Shown here piece after piece: positions 31,158 through 37,922 of a stretch of DNA of 37,922 bases. The position numbers and the translations under genes are program-made. The DNA is taken from assembly GCA_036741795.1 (NCBI GenBank), contig DAINRO010000018.1, positions 1 through 37,922 of the forward strand, in the 5' to 3' direction. The notes under the pieces are model-generated. The model was not told where the DNA came from, did no database searches, and was given only the letters and a program-made list of their open reading frames with translations. Source of the DNA: DATKKM01 sp036741795. GTDB taxonomy: Bacteria; Chloroflexota; Dehalococcoidia; SM23-28-2; RBG-16-64-32. Numbering within the stretch: position 1 is the first letter of the stretch; every line of letters starts with the position of its first letter.

Positions 31158-31484
31158 ATGATTACCGTGCTCGCTCGATTCCAGGTGATTCCCGGTAAGG
31201 AGAACGTCGCCCTCCCCGCGCTGCACAGCATGGCTGCGGCGGTAGAGGCCGAAGAGCCCGGATGCTTGATGTACCACGTCACACGAAGCCTGACGAACGT
31301 GGACGAGATCTACGTCTACGAGATCTACCAGGACGATGCGGCCCTGCGTACTCACTCCGAAACCCTTCACATGCGGACTTTCCGTGCCGCAATGGATAAT
31401 TGGGCGGACCGGGCTCATTTCAATGTCGAAACCCTCGACGAAACGGCCGGATTTGTGCGAGCGGATGTAAAAGTTGGCGGCTAG
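31158..31484 (+). CDS. ABM-domain protein (antibiotic biosynthesis monooxygenase fold)
   Basis: A 108-residue single-domain protein with the dimeric alpha+beta-barrel ABM pattern: ITVLARFQVIPGKENVALPA at the N-terminus, EEPGCLMYHVTRSL, then IYVYEIYQDDAALRTHSET. ABM proteins act as small cofactor-free monooxygenases, quinone-modifying enzymes or haem-degrading proteins; the substrate cannot be read from sequence. AGGAGG lies 4 bases before ATG 31158. Its stop overlaps the start of a second ABM gene, suggesting a heteromeric or jointly acting pair. Confidence 0.85.
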   Translation: MITVLARFQVIPGKENVALPALHSMAAAVEAEEPGCLMYHVTRSLTNVDEIYVYEIYQDDAALRTHSETLHMRTFRAAMDNWADRAHFNVETLDETAGFVRADVKVGG

Positions 31485-31798
31485 TGCGCTCGGTTACAGC
31501 GTCTTTCAACATCCTGCCGGGTAAAGAAGCAGAAGCCGAGGCCGCCATCACCAAGCTCGTGGCCGCCGTCGAAGGAAATGAGCCGGGAGCGCTCATATAC
31601 GCCTGGCACCGGCATGTGAAAGACCCGTCGCGAATCCTCGTCTTCGAGGTCTACGCGGACGACGACGCGGTGCAGGCTCATCGCGAAACAGCCCACCTGG
31701 CCGAGTTTCAGCAGTGCTTCTCACGAAAATCAGCCATTTTCGACCCAGATTCAGTTAAGATCGAGCGCTGGGACCGTCTCGCAGCCGTTCAGCGCTGA
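31484..31798 (+). CDS. Second ABM-domain protein
   Basis: A 104-residue ABM-fold protein starting at GTG 31484, which shares one base with the stop of the previous gene (TAGTG). It has the same pattern: VTASFNILPGKEAEAEAAI, NEPGALIYAWHRHV, then ILVFEVYADDDAVQAHRETA. The frame is open upstream, but that part lies inside the first ABM gene and lacks domain character. The two proteins are clearly related but not close copies, pointing to an old tandem duplication. They probably form a mixed barrel dimer or act in the same step. Confidence 0.8.
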   Translation: MRSVTASFNILPGKEAEAEAAITKLVAAVEGNEPGALIYAWHRHVKDPSRILVFEVYADDDAVQAHRETAHLAEFQQCFSRKSAIFDPDSVKIERWDRLAAVQR

Positions 31799-31805
31799 GG
31801 AAAAG

Positions 31806-31814
31806 TGCTAGAAT
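31806..31814 (+). promoter_or_regulatory. Extended -10 of the PH-domain gene
   Basis: TGC followed by TAGAAT (31809-31814) ends 7 bases before GTG 31822. This is the same nine-base sequence as before the DUF3500 gene. No Shine-Dalgarno sequence is present, so a leaderless transcript is likely. Confidence 0.5.
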
Positions 31815-31821
31815 TGTCGCC

Positions 31822-32496
31822 GTGACAACTGAAAACCCCGCAGAACCGCCCTCGGAGCCGCAGCAACAGCCGGTAAGTCCGCCACCAACCGATCAGACAG
31901 CCAGCAGTCAAACGGCGCCGCAGCCAGCCACCCAGTCGGCCCAGTCGCAGTCCCAGCCGACTGTTTCTCTGCCCATGCCTCTTCAGGGTGGAGAAACGGT
32001 CGTCCGACTCTGCCGCCGCCACTGGTGGTTCCTCTGGCCCTTCACCGTCTGGCTCATCATCGTGACCTTTGTTCCGCCGGCTATCGCGGCTGCCGCGCTC
32101 GATGCCATCGGCATTCTCGACGACCTTGGCCTCTTCGCCACGATTCCCGCTGTGCTCTGGATCGGATACTGGGGTTTCCGTGCCGTTATGAATTGGTACC
32201 GCTACCAGAACGACATCTGGGTGGTTACCAATCAACGCATCGTCGATAGCTTTAAGCCTCACCCGTTCAGCAAGCGAGTCTCCACTGCCGACCTCGTCAA
32301 CGTCCAGGACATCAACGTTGTGAAAAAGGGCCTGACTTCCACGATGCTCAACTACGGAGACGTCGTCTGCAAAACCGCATCTGCGGCCAGCGAGGGGTTC
32401 GTTATTGGCGGCGTCCCCAACCCCGAGGAGGTCCAGCTTCTCATCGACGCTGAGCGCGACCGCGAGCGCAAGAGCACCTTCACGCCCGGGACGTAG
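31822..32496 (+). CDS. Membrane protein with bacterial PH domain (YdbS-like)
   Basis: A 224-residue protein starting at GTG 31822. The N-terminal 50 residues are a Pro/Gln/Ser-rich disordered tail. Two membrane helices follow (about 68-96 and 103-122). Then comes a bPH_2-type PH domain (about 125-212), with WYRYQNDIWVVTNQRIVDS, VQDINVVKKGLTSTMLNYGD and FVIGGVPNPEEVQLLID, very typical of this family. Function is unknown; such proteins are inner-membrane proteins of Gram-positive and Chloroflexota genomes. It lies alone between the ABM pair and proS. Confidence 0.8.
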   Translation: MTTENPAEPPSEPQQQPVSPPPTDQTASSQTAPQPATQSAQSQSQPTVSLPMPLQGGETVVRLCRRHWWFLWPFTVWLIIVTFVPPAIAAAALDAIGILDDLGLFATIPAVLWIGYWGFRAVMNWYRYQNDIWVVTNQRIVDSFKPHPFSKRVSTADLVNVQDINVVKKGLTSTMLNYGDVVCKTASAASEGFVIGGVPNPEEVQLLIDAERDRERKSTFTPGT

Positions 32497-32534
32497 CTAC
32501 TCTCGAATCAGTTCCCTCACCTTCGGCGCTAAGC

Positions 32535-32540
32535 CATAAT
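32535..32540 (+). promoter_or_regulatory. -10 element of proS
   Basis: CATAAT (5 of 6 to consensus) ends 6 bases before ATG 32547, so transcription should begin at the ATG itself. No Shine-Dalgarno sequence is present. A weak TTCCCT at 32512-32517 is at the right -35 distance (17 bases). Confidence 0.45.
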
Positions 32541-32546
32541 CTCCAC

Positions 32547-34274
32547 ATGCGACTGTCCCAACTATTCGGTAAGACCCTACGGCAGGTCCCCGCGGACGCA
32601 GAGGTCACGTCCCACCGGTTGCTCCTCCGGTCGGGCATGGCCACGCAGATTTCCGCAGGCGTATTCGCCTATCTTCCCCTTGGCTTGACCGTCCTCGCGC
32701 GGATCGAGGCGATCATCCGTGAGGAGATGAACGCCTGCGGGGGACAGGAACTCTTGATGCCCTCGCTGCTCCCTATCGAGGTCTACCAGGCCTCGGGACG
32801 TGATCAGACCATGGGAGAGATCCTGTTCAAGGTGCAGGATCACCACGACCGCGACTTCACGCTTGGCCCCACTCATGAAGAAGTCTTCGTCGAAGTCTTC
32901 AAGCGCAACGTCCAGTCTTACCGCGACCTTCCCCTCCTCCTCTACCAGGTCGCCCCGAAGTTCCGCGATGAACCCCGGCCCCGCGGCGGGCTCATCCGCC
33001 TGCGCCAGTTCATCATGAAGGACCTCTACAGCTTCGACGCCGACCGCGAGGGCCTTGACCGCTCCTACCAGCTCATGTACGACGCCTACCAACGAATTTT
33101 CGACCGCTGCGGCGTTCCGACGATACCAGCGCTCGCAGATTCCGGAGCGATGGGCGGCAGCGACACGCACGAGTTCCTGTACTTGACGGACATCGGCGAG
33201 GACCACTGCCTGCTCTGCCCCAAGTGCGGCTACGCCGCCAACGCCGAGGTAGCAACGTTCATCAAGGAGGCAGCCCACGCCGGCGACACTGAGCAGCCCC
33301 TGGAGGAGATCGACACGCCCGGCCTCAAGACAATCGCCGAACTGGCGGACTTCCTCAAAGTGCCGCCGACGCTGACATGCAAAGCGGTCTTCTACATGGC
33401 GACCGTGCCAACTTCGGACGGAGGCGCATCGGCAGAGCGCCCGGTGTTCGTCGCAGTGCGCGGCGACATGGACGTAAACGAGGCCAAGCTACGGTCGGCG
33501 ATCGGAGCCACGGAGTTGCGATACATGGATGACGAGGACGTGCGTAAGGCGGGCTTCGTGGCGGGTTCTGCCGGTGCCATCGGCCTTTCCGGGGCGATGA
33601 TCGTGACCGACGACCTCGTTACGCAGGAGAAGAACCTCGTTGCCGGCGCCAACAAGCCGGACAAGCACGTTCGGAACACAAACTATGACCGGGACTGGAC
33701 CGCTGACGTTGTCGCGGATATCGCCCTCGCCCACGAAGGCATGCTGTGCGCAAACTGCCGTACGCCCATGGACGAGCGACGCGGCATCGAAATGGGCCAG
33801 GTGTTCAAGCTTGGAACGAAGTATTCGGATTCGATGGGTGCCACATTCCTCGACGCCGAGGGCGAATTGCGGCCCGTGGTCATGGGCTCATACGGGATCG
33901 GCGTCGAACGCCTGCTCGCCGCCATCATCGAGGAGAATAACGACGAAAACGGCATCATCTGGCCGCCTGGACTCGCACCCTACGACGTTCATCTAGTCGG
34001 CCTCCAGCTCGAACGGTCACCTGATGCCCGCGAGGCCGCCGAAAAACTGTTCACGGACCTCAAATCGGCGGGGGTGCGCGTGCTCTTCGACGACCGGGAC
34101 GAGTCACCCGGAGTGAAGTTCAACGACGCCGACCTGCTCGGTATGCCACTGCGTGTCACGGTGAGCCCCCGCAACCTCGAACAGGGGTCGCTGGAGGTCA
34201 AGGCCAGGACGGCTGCCGACAGTGAGATGCTGCCACTTGCAGGCGCCGTCGAAGCGCTCAAGGCTCGCCTCTAA
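32547..34274 (+). CDS. proS: Prolyl-tRNA synthetase, bacterial type with editing domain
   Basis: A 575-residue class II aminoacyl-tRNA synthetase that charges tRNA-Pro. The catalytic core begins SQLFGKTLRQVPADAEVTSH. It contains FTLGPTHEEVF (about 104-114), motif 2 FRDEPRPRGGLIRLRQF (about 139-155) and motif 3 GSYGIGVERLLAAI (about 447-460). The YbaK-like insertion that removes misacylated alanine lies between motifs 2 and 3 (about 240-390), which marks the bacterial (not archaeal) type. The anticodon-binding domain follows, with VLFDDRDESPGVKFNDADLLGMP. Length is normal. Confidence 0.96.
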   Translation: MRLSQLFGKTLRQVPADAEVTSHRLLLRSGMATQISAGVFAYLPLGLTVLARIEAIIREEMNACGGQELLMPSLLPIEVYQASGRDQTMGEILFKVQDHHDRDFTLGPTHEEVFVEVFKRNVQSYRDLPLLLYQVAPKFRDEPRPRGGLIRLRQFIMKDLYSFDADREGLDRSYQLMYDAYQRIFDRCGVPTIPALADSGAMGGSDTHEFLYLTDIGEDHCLLCPKCGYAANAEVATFIKEAAHAGDTEQPLEEIDTPGLKTIAELADFLKVPPTLTCKAVFYMATVPTSDGGASAERPVFVAVRGDMDVNEAKLRSAIGATELRYMDDEDVRKAGFVAGSAGAIGLSGAMIVTDDLVTQEKNLVAGANKPDKHVRNTNYDRDWTADVVADIALAHEGMLCANCRTPMDERRGIEMGQVFKLGTKYSDSMGATFLDAEGELRPVVMGSYGIGVERLLAAIIEENNDENGIIWPPGLAPYDVHLVGLQLERSPDAREAAEKLFTDLKSAGVRVLFDDRDESPGVKFNDADLLGMPLRVTVSPRNLEQGSLEVKARTAADSEMLPLAGAVEALKARL

Positions 34275-34321
34275 CCTTGCCCGCAACAACCCCCTGCGAT
34301 ACCATGCGCGGGTACGTGAGA

Positions 34322-34756
34322 ATGACCCCGCGCCCCCTCATATTTGCCCTCTCCTCCGCCCTCTTCCTGGTGGCCGCATGTGGCGGCGGTGACGACGATG
34401 ATGGCAGTGTCCCCGGCCAGCTCACGGATCCGGACACGGTCCCGACGGCCACACCGTGGCCAACGCAGGGTGGTCCGGAGACCATCATCCTCGACCCCGA
34501 AAATATCCAGCCGCTGCCGCCGTCTCAACCCGATGGGGGCGCCGATGGCGGCTCTCCCACGCCCGCTGCGGGCGAGCCAGGCGAATGCGGGACTGTTTAC
34601 GTAGTCGCAGCCGGAGACACTACTTTCGGCATCGCCGAGAAGTGCGGCGTCACAGTCGAGGCGATCGAGGAGCTGAATCCCGACATCGACATCCGTGCTC
34701 TGACCATTGGCGAGGAGATAAACCTGCCGCCTGTCACGAACGAAACGCCAGATTGA
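34322..34756 (+). CDS. LysM-domain lipoprotein
   Basis: A 144-residue predicted lipoprotein. ATG 34322 gives a compact signal peptide with lipobox LVAAC (Cys20). The frame is open back to 34277, with ATG 34304 as an alternative. A Gly/Asp/Pro-rich linker (about 21-88) leads to one LysM domain (about 91-136: TVYVVAAGDTTFGIAEKCGV, then LTIGEEINLP), which binds peptidoglycan or chitin-like glycans. There is no catalytic domain, so it probably anchors to or senses the cell wall, consistent with an organism that makes murein. The two cysteines of the LysM segment (Cys89 and Cys108) may form a disulphide. Confidence 0.8.
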   Translation: MTPRPLIFALSSALFLVAACGGGDDDDGSVPGQLTDPDTVPTATPWPTQGGPETIILDPENIQPLPPSQPDGGADGGSPTPAAGEPGECGTVYVVAAGDTTFGIAEKCGVTVEAIEELNPDIDIRALTIGEEINLPPVTNETPD

Positions 34757-34771
34757 TCCTGACGTCAGGAT
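34756..34771. promoter_or_regulatory. Perfect 16-bp palindrome
   Basis: ATCCTGACGTCAGGAT is fully self-complementary, begins at the last base of the LysM-gene stop and lies 88 bases before the carboxyltransferase start. It could be an operator of the downstream gene or a weak terminator; no T-tract follows. Confidence 0.5.
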
Positions 34772-34807
34772 GAGCGAGGGCCTCGGGTACCCCGACGAAC
34801 CTTGCTG

Positions 34808-34816
34808 TGCTAGCCT
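34808..34816 (+). promoter_or_regulatory. Possible extended -10 before the carboxyltransferase
   Basis: TGC followed by TAGCCT (34811-34816) fits the extended -10 pattern seen at other genes here. Transcription would start near 34823, about 37 bases before ATG 34860. Confidence 0.35.
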
Positions 34817-34859
34817 GAAACCCACGATTTCCAACGCCTGAAAGCTGGATTCCACCGTT

Positions 34860-36422
34860 ATGGCTATTGAGCAGAAACCCCATGACCGCCTCGCCGAAAT
34901 GCAGCAGCTCAAGGAGCAGGCCGCGGCCGGCGGCGGCGCCGACCGGATCGAGGCGCAGCACAAGCGCGGCAAGCTAACCGCTCGCGAGCGCCTGGCGATC
35001 CTACTCGACGAGGGCTCGTTTGAGGAGATCGGCGCCCTCATGACGCACCAGTCGTCCGAATTCGGCCTCGATAAGCAGCGCTATCTCGGCGATTCCGTCG
35101 TGACCGGCTACGGCAAGATCGACGGCCGCACGGTCTACGTCTACGCACAGGACTTCACCGTATTTGGCGGCTCCCTCTCGGAGGCGGCGGGCGAGAAGAT
35201 CTGCAAGGTCATGGACCTCGCTTTGAGGAACGGCGCGCCTGTTATCGGCATTAACGACGGCGGCGGCGCTCGCATCCAGGAAGGCGTCACCTCGCTCAAG
35301 GGTTACGGCGAGATCTTTACTCGCAATGTCATGGCCTCGGGCGTCGTGCCGCAGATCTCGGTCATCATGGGCCCCACCGCCGGCGGCGGGGTCTATTCGC
35401 CCGCCATCACGGACTTCATCTTCATGTCGCAAGGTACCTCCTATATGTACATCACCGGCCCGGACGTCGTCCGTGCCGTCACCCACGAGGACGTCTCGCA
35501 CGAGGATCTCGGCGGCGCCCAGGTCCACTTCACGAAGACCGGCGTCGCCCACTTCATGGGTGAGAACGACGAGGAAGTCCTGCAGGAGGTGCGCCGCCTC
35601 GTGTCATTCCTCCCGGCGAACAACGCCGAGGACCCCCCCTACGCCGAGCCCGCCGACAGCCCCGACCGGTTGTGCGAAGAGCTTGCGAGCGTAGTTCCGG
35701 AGGACTCCAACAAGCCGTACGACATCCACAAGGTGATAGAACCGATCCTCGACGACAACGACTTTCTCGAAGTGCACGCCGGTTTCGCGCGTTCTATCTG
35801 CGTCGGCTTCGGCCGGGTGAACGGACGCGTCGTCGGCATTGTCGCCAACAACCCCGGCCAGCTGGCGGGCGTGCTCGACGTGGACTCCTCGCGGAAGGGC
35901 GCGCGGTTTGTGCGCTTTTGCGACGCGTTCAACATCCCGATCGTCACGTTCGTGGACGTGCCGGGATACATGCCCGGCACTGTGCAGGAGCTCGGCGGCA
36001 TCATCATTCATGGTGCCAAGCTGCTCTACGCCTACGCCGAAGCCACCGTACCGCGCGTCACCATTATCCTGCGGAAGGACTATGGCGGGGCCTACCTTGT
36101 CATGGGCTCCAAGCACCTCCGAGCCGACATCAACCTCGCCTGGCCGGCTGCGGAAATCGCCGTCACAGGCCCGGACGCGGCGGCCAACATCATCTTCCGC
36201 CGCGAGATCGAGGCTGCGAGCGATCCCGAATCCCGCCGCAAGGAGCTGATCGACGACTACAAAGAGCGTTTCGCCAACCCGTACGTCGCCGCCTCCCGCG
36301 GCTTCATCGACGACGTCATCGATCCGCGCGAGACGCGGACCAAGATTATCCGTGCGCTCGGGATGCTCGAGAACAAGACCGACTCCAATCCGCCAAAGAA
36401 GCACGGGAACATCCCGCTCTAG
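34860..36422 (+). CDS. Acyl-CoA carboxylase beta subunit (carboxyltransferase, MmdA/PccB type)
   Basis: A 520-residue carboxyltransferase that moves CO2 between carboxybiotin and an acyl-CoA (propionyl-, acetyl- or methylmalonyl-CoA). It has the two crotonase-fold halves of the family: the first with GKLTARERLAILLDEGSFEE, VTGYGKIDGR, FGGSLSEAAGEKICK and GGGARIQEGV; the second with GFGRVNGRVVGIVANNP, TFVDVPGYMPGTVQE and KDYGGAYLVMGSKHLRAD. Sequence style is closest to propionyl-CoA carboxylase beta and to methylmalonyl-CoA decarboxylase alpha/transcarboxylase 12S. The neighbouring 5S-like gene favours a transcarboxylase- or decarboxylase-like set, but substrate is unproven. No biotin carboxylase gene is in the window. 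Confidence 0.92.
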   Translation: MAIEQKPHDRLAEMQQLKEQAAAGGGADRIEAQHKRGKLTARERLAILLDEGSFEEIGALMTHQSSEFGLDKQRYLGDSVVTGYGKIDGRTVYVYAQDFTVFGGSLSEAAGEKICKVMDLALRNGAPVIGINDGGGARIQEGVTSLKGYGEIFTRNVMASGVVPQISVIMGPTAGGGVYSPAITDFIFMSQGTSYMYITGPDVVRAVTHEDVSHEDLGGAQVHFTKTGVAHFMGENDEEVLQEVRRLVSFLPANNAEDPPYAEPADSPDRLCEELASVVPEDSNKPYDIHKVIEPILDDNDFLEVHAGFARSICVGFGRVNGRVVGIVANNPGQLAGVLDVDSSRKGARFVRFCDAFNIPIVTFVDVPGYMPGTVQELGGIIIHGAKLLYAYAEATVPRVTIILRKDYGGAYLVMGSKHLRADINLAWPAAEIAVTGPDAAANIIFRREIEAASDPESRRKELIDDYKERFANPYVAASRGFIDDVIDPRETRTKIIRALGMLENKTDSNPPKKHGNIPL

Positions 36423-36424
36423 CC

Positions 36425-37033
36425 GTGGCCAGAGGATCCGCCGGTATCCTGATCGCTCTTGCAGTCTGTGGCCTACTCATGATCGGGCTCTCGTTCCTTC
36501 CCTGGGTTGATTTCGAGGGCGCGGATCTCGTAGACGGCGGCACCTTCTCCTTCGGCGTCGCCGGGACCGAGCTCAGCCGCCTCCGTGGGCCGGATTACTA
36601 CCAGCCCGCTGACATCGCGGACCAGCAAACTGACGTGTGCACCTGCCGCGCCGACGTGGGCGATGGCTACTTAACAGCCGCGCTTGGCGCCGTCGTCACG
36701 ATCGCCGCGATCGCCGGACTTGTCTTGCCTGGCCGCCGCAGGCTGGCTGCGATCTTCGCTATCGGCGCATCGCTGGGCGCGTTCATCGTCGCTGGCTACA
36801 ACGCCGCGGGAGAATGGCAAGCGATCGGCGCGGCGGCGCAGGATGACCCATTCGTCGAGATGACGGGGACGGTCTCGCCGGCCCTTTATGCACTGGCCGG
36901 GATCGCAGCCATTTCGTCCGTGCTGGGCGCTGTCCTCTGGATACAGGCGCGTGTTGCGGAAGACGAGGAGTTGCTGGAGGAAGACGAAGACCCGATTGAA
37001 GAAGGTTTGGAGAGCTACCTGGTATGGGCGTAA
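36425..37033 (+). CDS. Four-helix membrane protein, unknown
   Basis: A 202-residue integral membrane protein starting at GTG 36425, 2 bases after the carboxyltransferase stop. Predicted helices lie near residues 6-24, 78-98, 104-122 and 152-175. The first extracytoplasmic loop (about 25-75) contains CTC near residue 72. The C-terminal tail is strikingly acidic (EDEELLEEDEDPIEEGLE). No family recognised. Its end overlaps the next gene by 10 bases, so it is translationally coupled to both carboxylase-type genes. It does not resemble the beta subunit of sodium-pumping decarboxylases, which is much larger. The frame is open upstream only as a shadow of the previous gene. Confidence 0.7.
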   Translation: MARGSAGILIALAVCGLLMIGLSFLPWVDFEGADLVDGGTFSFGVAGTELSRLRGPDYYQPADIADQQTDVCTCRADVGDGYLTAALGAVVTIAAIAGLVLPGRRRLAAIFAIGASLGAFIVAGYNAAGEWQAIGAAAQDDPFVEMTGTVSPALYALAGIAAISSVLGAVLWIQARVAEDEELLEEDEDPIEEGLESYLVWA

Positions 37034-37922
37034 AGATCACCGACACCACGATGCGCGACGGGCACCAGTCCCTCCTCGCGACCCGCATGCGGACCGAGGA
37101 CATGCTCCCGATCGCGGAGGACATGGACAACGCCGGCTTCCACTCGGTGGAGGTCTGGGGCGGCGCGACGTTCGACACGGCGCTGCGCTTCCTGCGCGAG
37201 GACCCGTGGGACCGGCTCCGCGAGCTTAAGAAGCGGTTCAAGAAGACGCCGCTACAGATGCTGCTGCGAGGCCAGAACGTCGTTGGATACCGCCACTACG
37301 CGGACGACGTTGTCGAGAAGTTCTGCGAACTTTCGGTCAAGAACGGGATGGACATCTTCCGCATCTTCGACGCCCTCAACGACCTCCGGAACCTGGAGAC
37401 CGCCATCAAGGCCGTCAAGCAGGCAGGTGGGCACGCGCAGGGGACGGTCTGCTACACGATCAGCCCCGTCCACACGATCGACATGTGGGCGAAGCAGGCC
37501 AAGCAGCTTGAGGAGATGGGCTGCGACTCCATATGCATCAAGGACATGGCCGGCCTGCTCCACCCTTACGACGCATACGAGATCGTGAAGTCGATGAAGG
37601 CCACCGTCTCCATCCCCATCCAGATGCACTGCCACTGCACCAGCGGCATGGCGGAGATGACCTACGTGAAGGCGATAGAGGCTGGCCTCGACGTCATCGA
37701 CTGCGCCCTCTCGACGCTCTCACAGGGCACATCGCAGCCGCCGACCGAATCGCTCGTCGCCACGTTCGAAGGCAGTGAGAACGCGACGGGGCTCGACCTC
37801 GAACAGCTCACCCACCTGGCCGATTACTTTGGTGAGGTCCGGAAGAAATACGCTGCATTTGAGGGGAACGTGAAGGTGGACGCGGGCGTGCTCCTGCACC
37901 AGGTCCCCGGCGGCATGATCTC
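37024..37922 (+). CDS. Carboxyltransferase subunit, pyruvate carboxylase B/OadA/5S type (3' end cut)
   Basis: The first 299 residues of an HMGL-like TIM-barrel carboxyltransferase. It begins KITDTTMRDGHQSLLATRM, the metal-binding opening of this family. LLRGQNVVGYRHYADDVV carries the substrate arginine, Lys173 in CIKDMAGLL would be the carbamylated metal ligand, and QMHCHCTSGMAEM holds the metal histidines His202 and His204. Such enzymes carboxylate pyruvate or decarboxylate oxaloacetate using biotin. The biotinyl domain, if present, lies beyond the window. ATG 37024 overlaps the membrane-protein stop. PycB, OadA and transcarboxylase 5S cannot be separated from this fragment. Confidence 0.9.
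   Translation, partial: MGVKITDTTMRDGHQSLLATRMRTEDMLPIAEDMDNAGFHSVEVWGGATFDTALRFLREDPWDRLRELKKRFKKTPLQMLLRGQNVVGYRHYADDVVEKFCELSVKNGMDIFRIFDALNDLRNLETAIKAVKQAGGHAQGTVCYTISPVHTIDMWAKQAKQLEEMGCDSICIKDMAGLLHPYDAYEIVKSMKATVSIPIQMHCHCTSGMAEMTYVKAIEAGLDVIDCALSTLSQGTSQPPTESLVATFEGSENATGLDLEQLTHLADYFGEVRKKYAAFEGNVKVDAGVLLHQVPGGMI

Noticed and set aside
35672..36424. Long upstream extension of the four-helix membrane protein's frame
   Set aside because: It overlaps the carboxyltransferase in another frame and reads as Arg-rich nonsense; GTG 36425 is a natural start just after the previous stop.

Overview
The window is a gene-dense stretch of a high-GC bacterial chromosome. It carries an almost complete division and cell-wall (dcw) cluster, two different vitamin B12-dependent (class II) ribonucleotide reductases, the repressor NrdR, prolyl-tRNA synthetase and carboxylase subunits. 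Gene style and order suggest a peptidoglycan-making member of the Chloroflexota, possibly near Dehalococcoidia. That placement is inference from protein style only; no rRNA or tRNA gene is present.

Layout. 1-2004: two divergent genes, the start of a DUF3500 protein (minus) and a DUF885 protein (plus). 2077-3379 (minus): a MogA/MoaB-family gene followed by trmD. 3457-19929: the dcw cluster on the plus strand, in the order mraZ, rsmH, ftsL, ftsI-type PBP, murF, mraY, murD, ftsW, murG, murC, murB, ddl, ftsQ, ftsA, ftsZ. It starts from a strong sigma-A-like promoter with three TGGGN repeats (MraZ operator architecture), and most genes overlap by 4-10 bases. It ends in a hairpin after ftsZ. murE is absent from the cluster. 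20015-20925: a secreted Pro/Thr-rich protein with a textbook terminator. 21135-25264: nrdR, three small unknown genes and the first nrdJ. 25413-27898 (minus): a polytopic membrane protein behind a DGQHR-domain (DndB-like) gene. 27972-30353: a second nrdJ, divergent from the DGQHR gene across a 73-base intergenic region holding a perfect 16-bp palindrome. 30393-34756: a lipoprotein, two small ABM-domain proteins, a membrane PH-domain protein, proS and a LysM lipoprotein. 34860-37922: a biotin-dependent carboxyltransferase beta subunit, a four-helix membrane protein and the start of a pyruvate/oxaloacetate-type carboxyltransferase.

How it fits together. RsmH modifies 16S rRNA. MurF, MraY, MurD, MurG, MurC, MurB and Ddl make lipid II, and FtsL, FtsQ, FtsW, the PBP, FtsA and FtsZ form the divisome. 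NrdR probably controls one or both nrdJ genes. The carboxylase genes suggest propionyl-, acetyl- or pyruvate-level carboxylation.

Points that stand out: a perfect 19-bp inverted repeat plus a second hairpin inside murC, where the protein seems to carry extra residues; a second MraZ-like double repeat in front of trmD; the DGQHR/nrdJ divergent control region; ftsW with no canonical start codon where its first helix begins; and recurrent TGC-TAnnnT -10 elements, some placed so that transcripts would be leaderless.
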